A stretch of DNA of 47,892 nucleotides from Nemertoderma westbladi (Eukaryota > Xenacoelomorpha > Nemertodermatida > Nemertodermatidae): contig JAUCBJ010006445.1 of NCBI GenBank assembly GCA_032718475.1, positions 1-47,892 of the forward strand, read 5' to 3'. Below the pieces are notes generated by a model, which was not told the DNA's origin, did no database searches, and worked only from the letters and a program-made list of their open reading frames with translations. Made by a program: the position numbers and the translations under genes. Below are positions 47,690-47,892 of the stretch, in pieces (positions within the stretch are counted from its first letter, which is position 1; each line of letters opens with the position of its first letter).

Positions 47690-47755
47690 TTCCGGATCTG
47701 AGTCCCCCGGAGTCCTTTGAGTCTGAGTCCAAAAAAAATCGACAGGACTCCCAAT
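47690..47755. repeat. Degenerate GAGTCC hexamer repeat
   Basis: CCGGATCTGAGTCCCCCGGA followed by several GAGTCC/GAGTCT copies. Short and imperfect. Confidence 0.55.
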
Positions 47756-47892
47756 TCAAAATTTATAATTATTTTTTGCCATGTTTATCTTTCAGTAACT
47801 TTCACTTAATTGATGGTGCATCAGTATATTTGGTTTCCTCATAAAAAAATTATATTTAACACGATTGTTTAAATTAAGCTCACGTTATTACA

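Overview
The window is animal nuclear DNA from an AT-rich, repeat-laden genome. It has one spliced gene with ordinary GT-AG introns, one single-exon receptor gene, retroelement and MITE-like debris, and a very heavy tandem-repeat load. The spliced gene is an unmistakable Numb orthologue, so the organism is a bilaterian, almost certainly an invertebrate. I cannot fix the phylum from this sequence alone.

Layout. 1-3.5 kb: a 20-bp and a 35-bp minisatellite, poly-C runs and one MITE copy. 3619-4902 (+): an intronless gene for a secreted-type membrane protein with two Ig-like domains, an acidic stalk and one transmembrane helix. 6.4-10.4 kb: a 28-bp satellite of about 140 copies. 11.25-12.6 kb: a 43-bp minisatellite. 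13.9-43.5 kb (-): the numb gene, seven coding exons that join in phase to 626 codons. Its introns hold a 5.4-kb 41/49-bp satellite that starts at the splice donor of intron 4, a foldback element, a 1.85-kb element rich in the octamer CGTTACAG, a 37-bp minisatellite, a dead CR1/L2-like LINE with a MITE nested in it, a hammerhead-ribozyme-like motif, and two perfect 24-bp hairpins. 43.5-47.9 kb: numb upstream region with another MITE interrupted by a smaller insertion, plus period-6 low-complexity DNA.

Functional picture. Numb is a cell-fate and endocytic adaptor. The predicted protein keeps the PTB domain, the conserved basic/serine phosphorylation segment, DPF and NPF endocytic motifs and the conserved C-terminus, so the locus looks intact. 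The Ig receptor lies 9 kb away, convergent with numb, with no evident functional link. Six tandem arrays cover about 13 kb, more than a quarter of the window.

Most promising for follow-up: the satellite seeded on a live splice donor, the hammerhead-like motif at 36.55 kb, the CGTTACAG element with terminal inverted repeats, and the MITE family ending in poly-G/poly-C.
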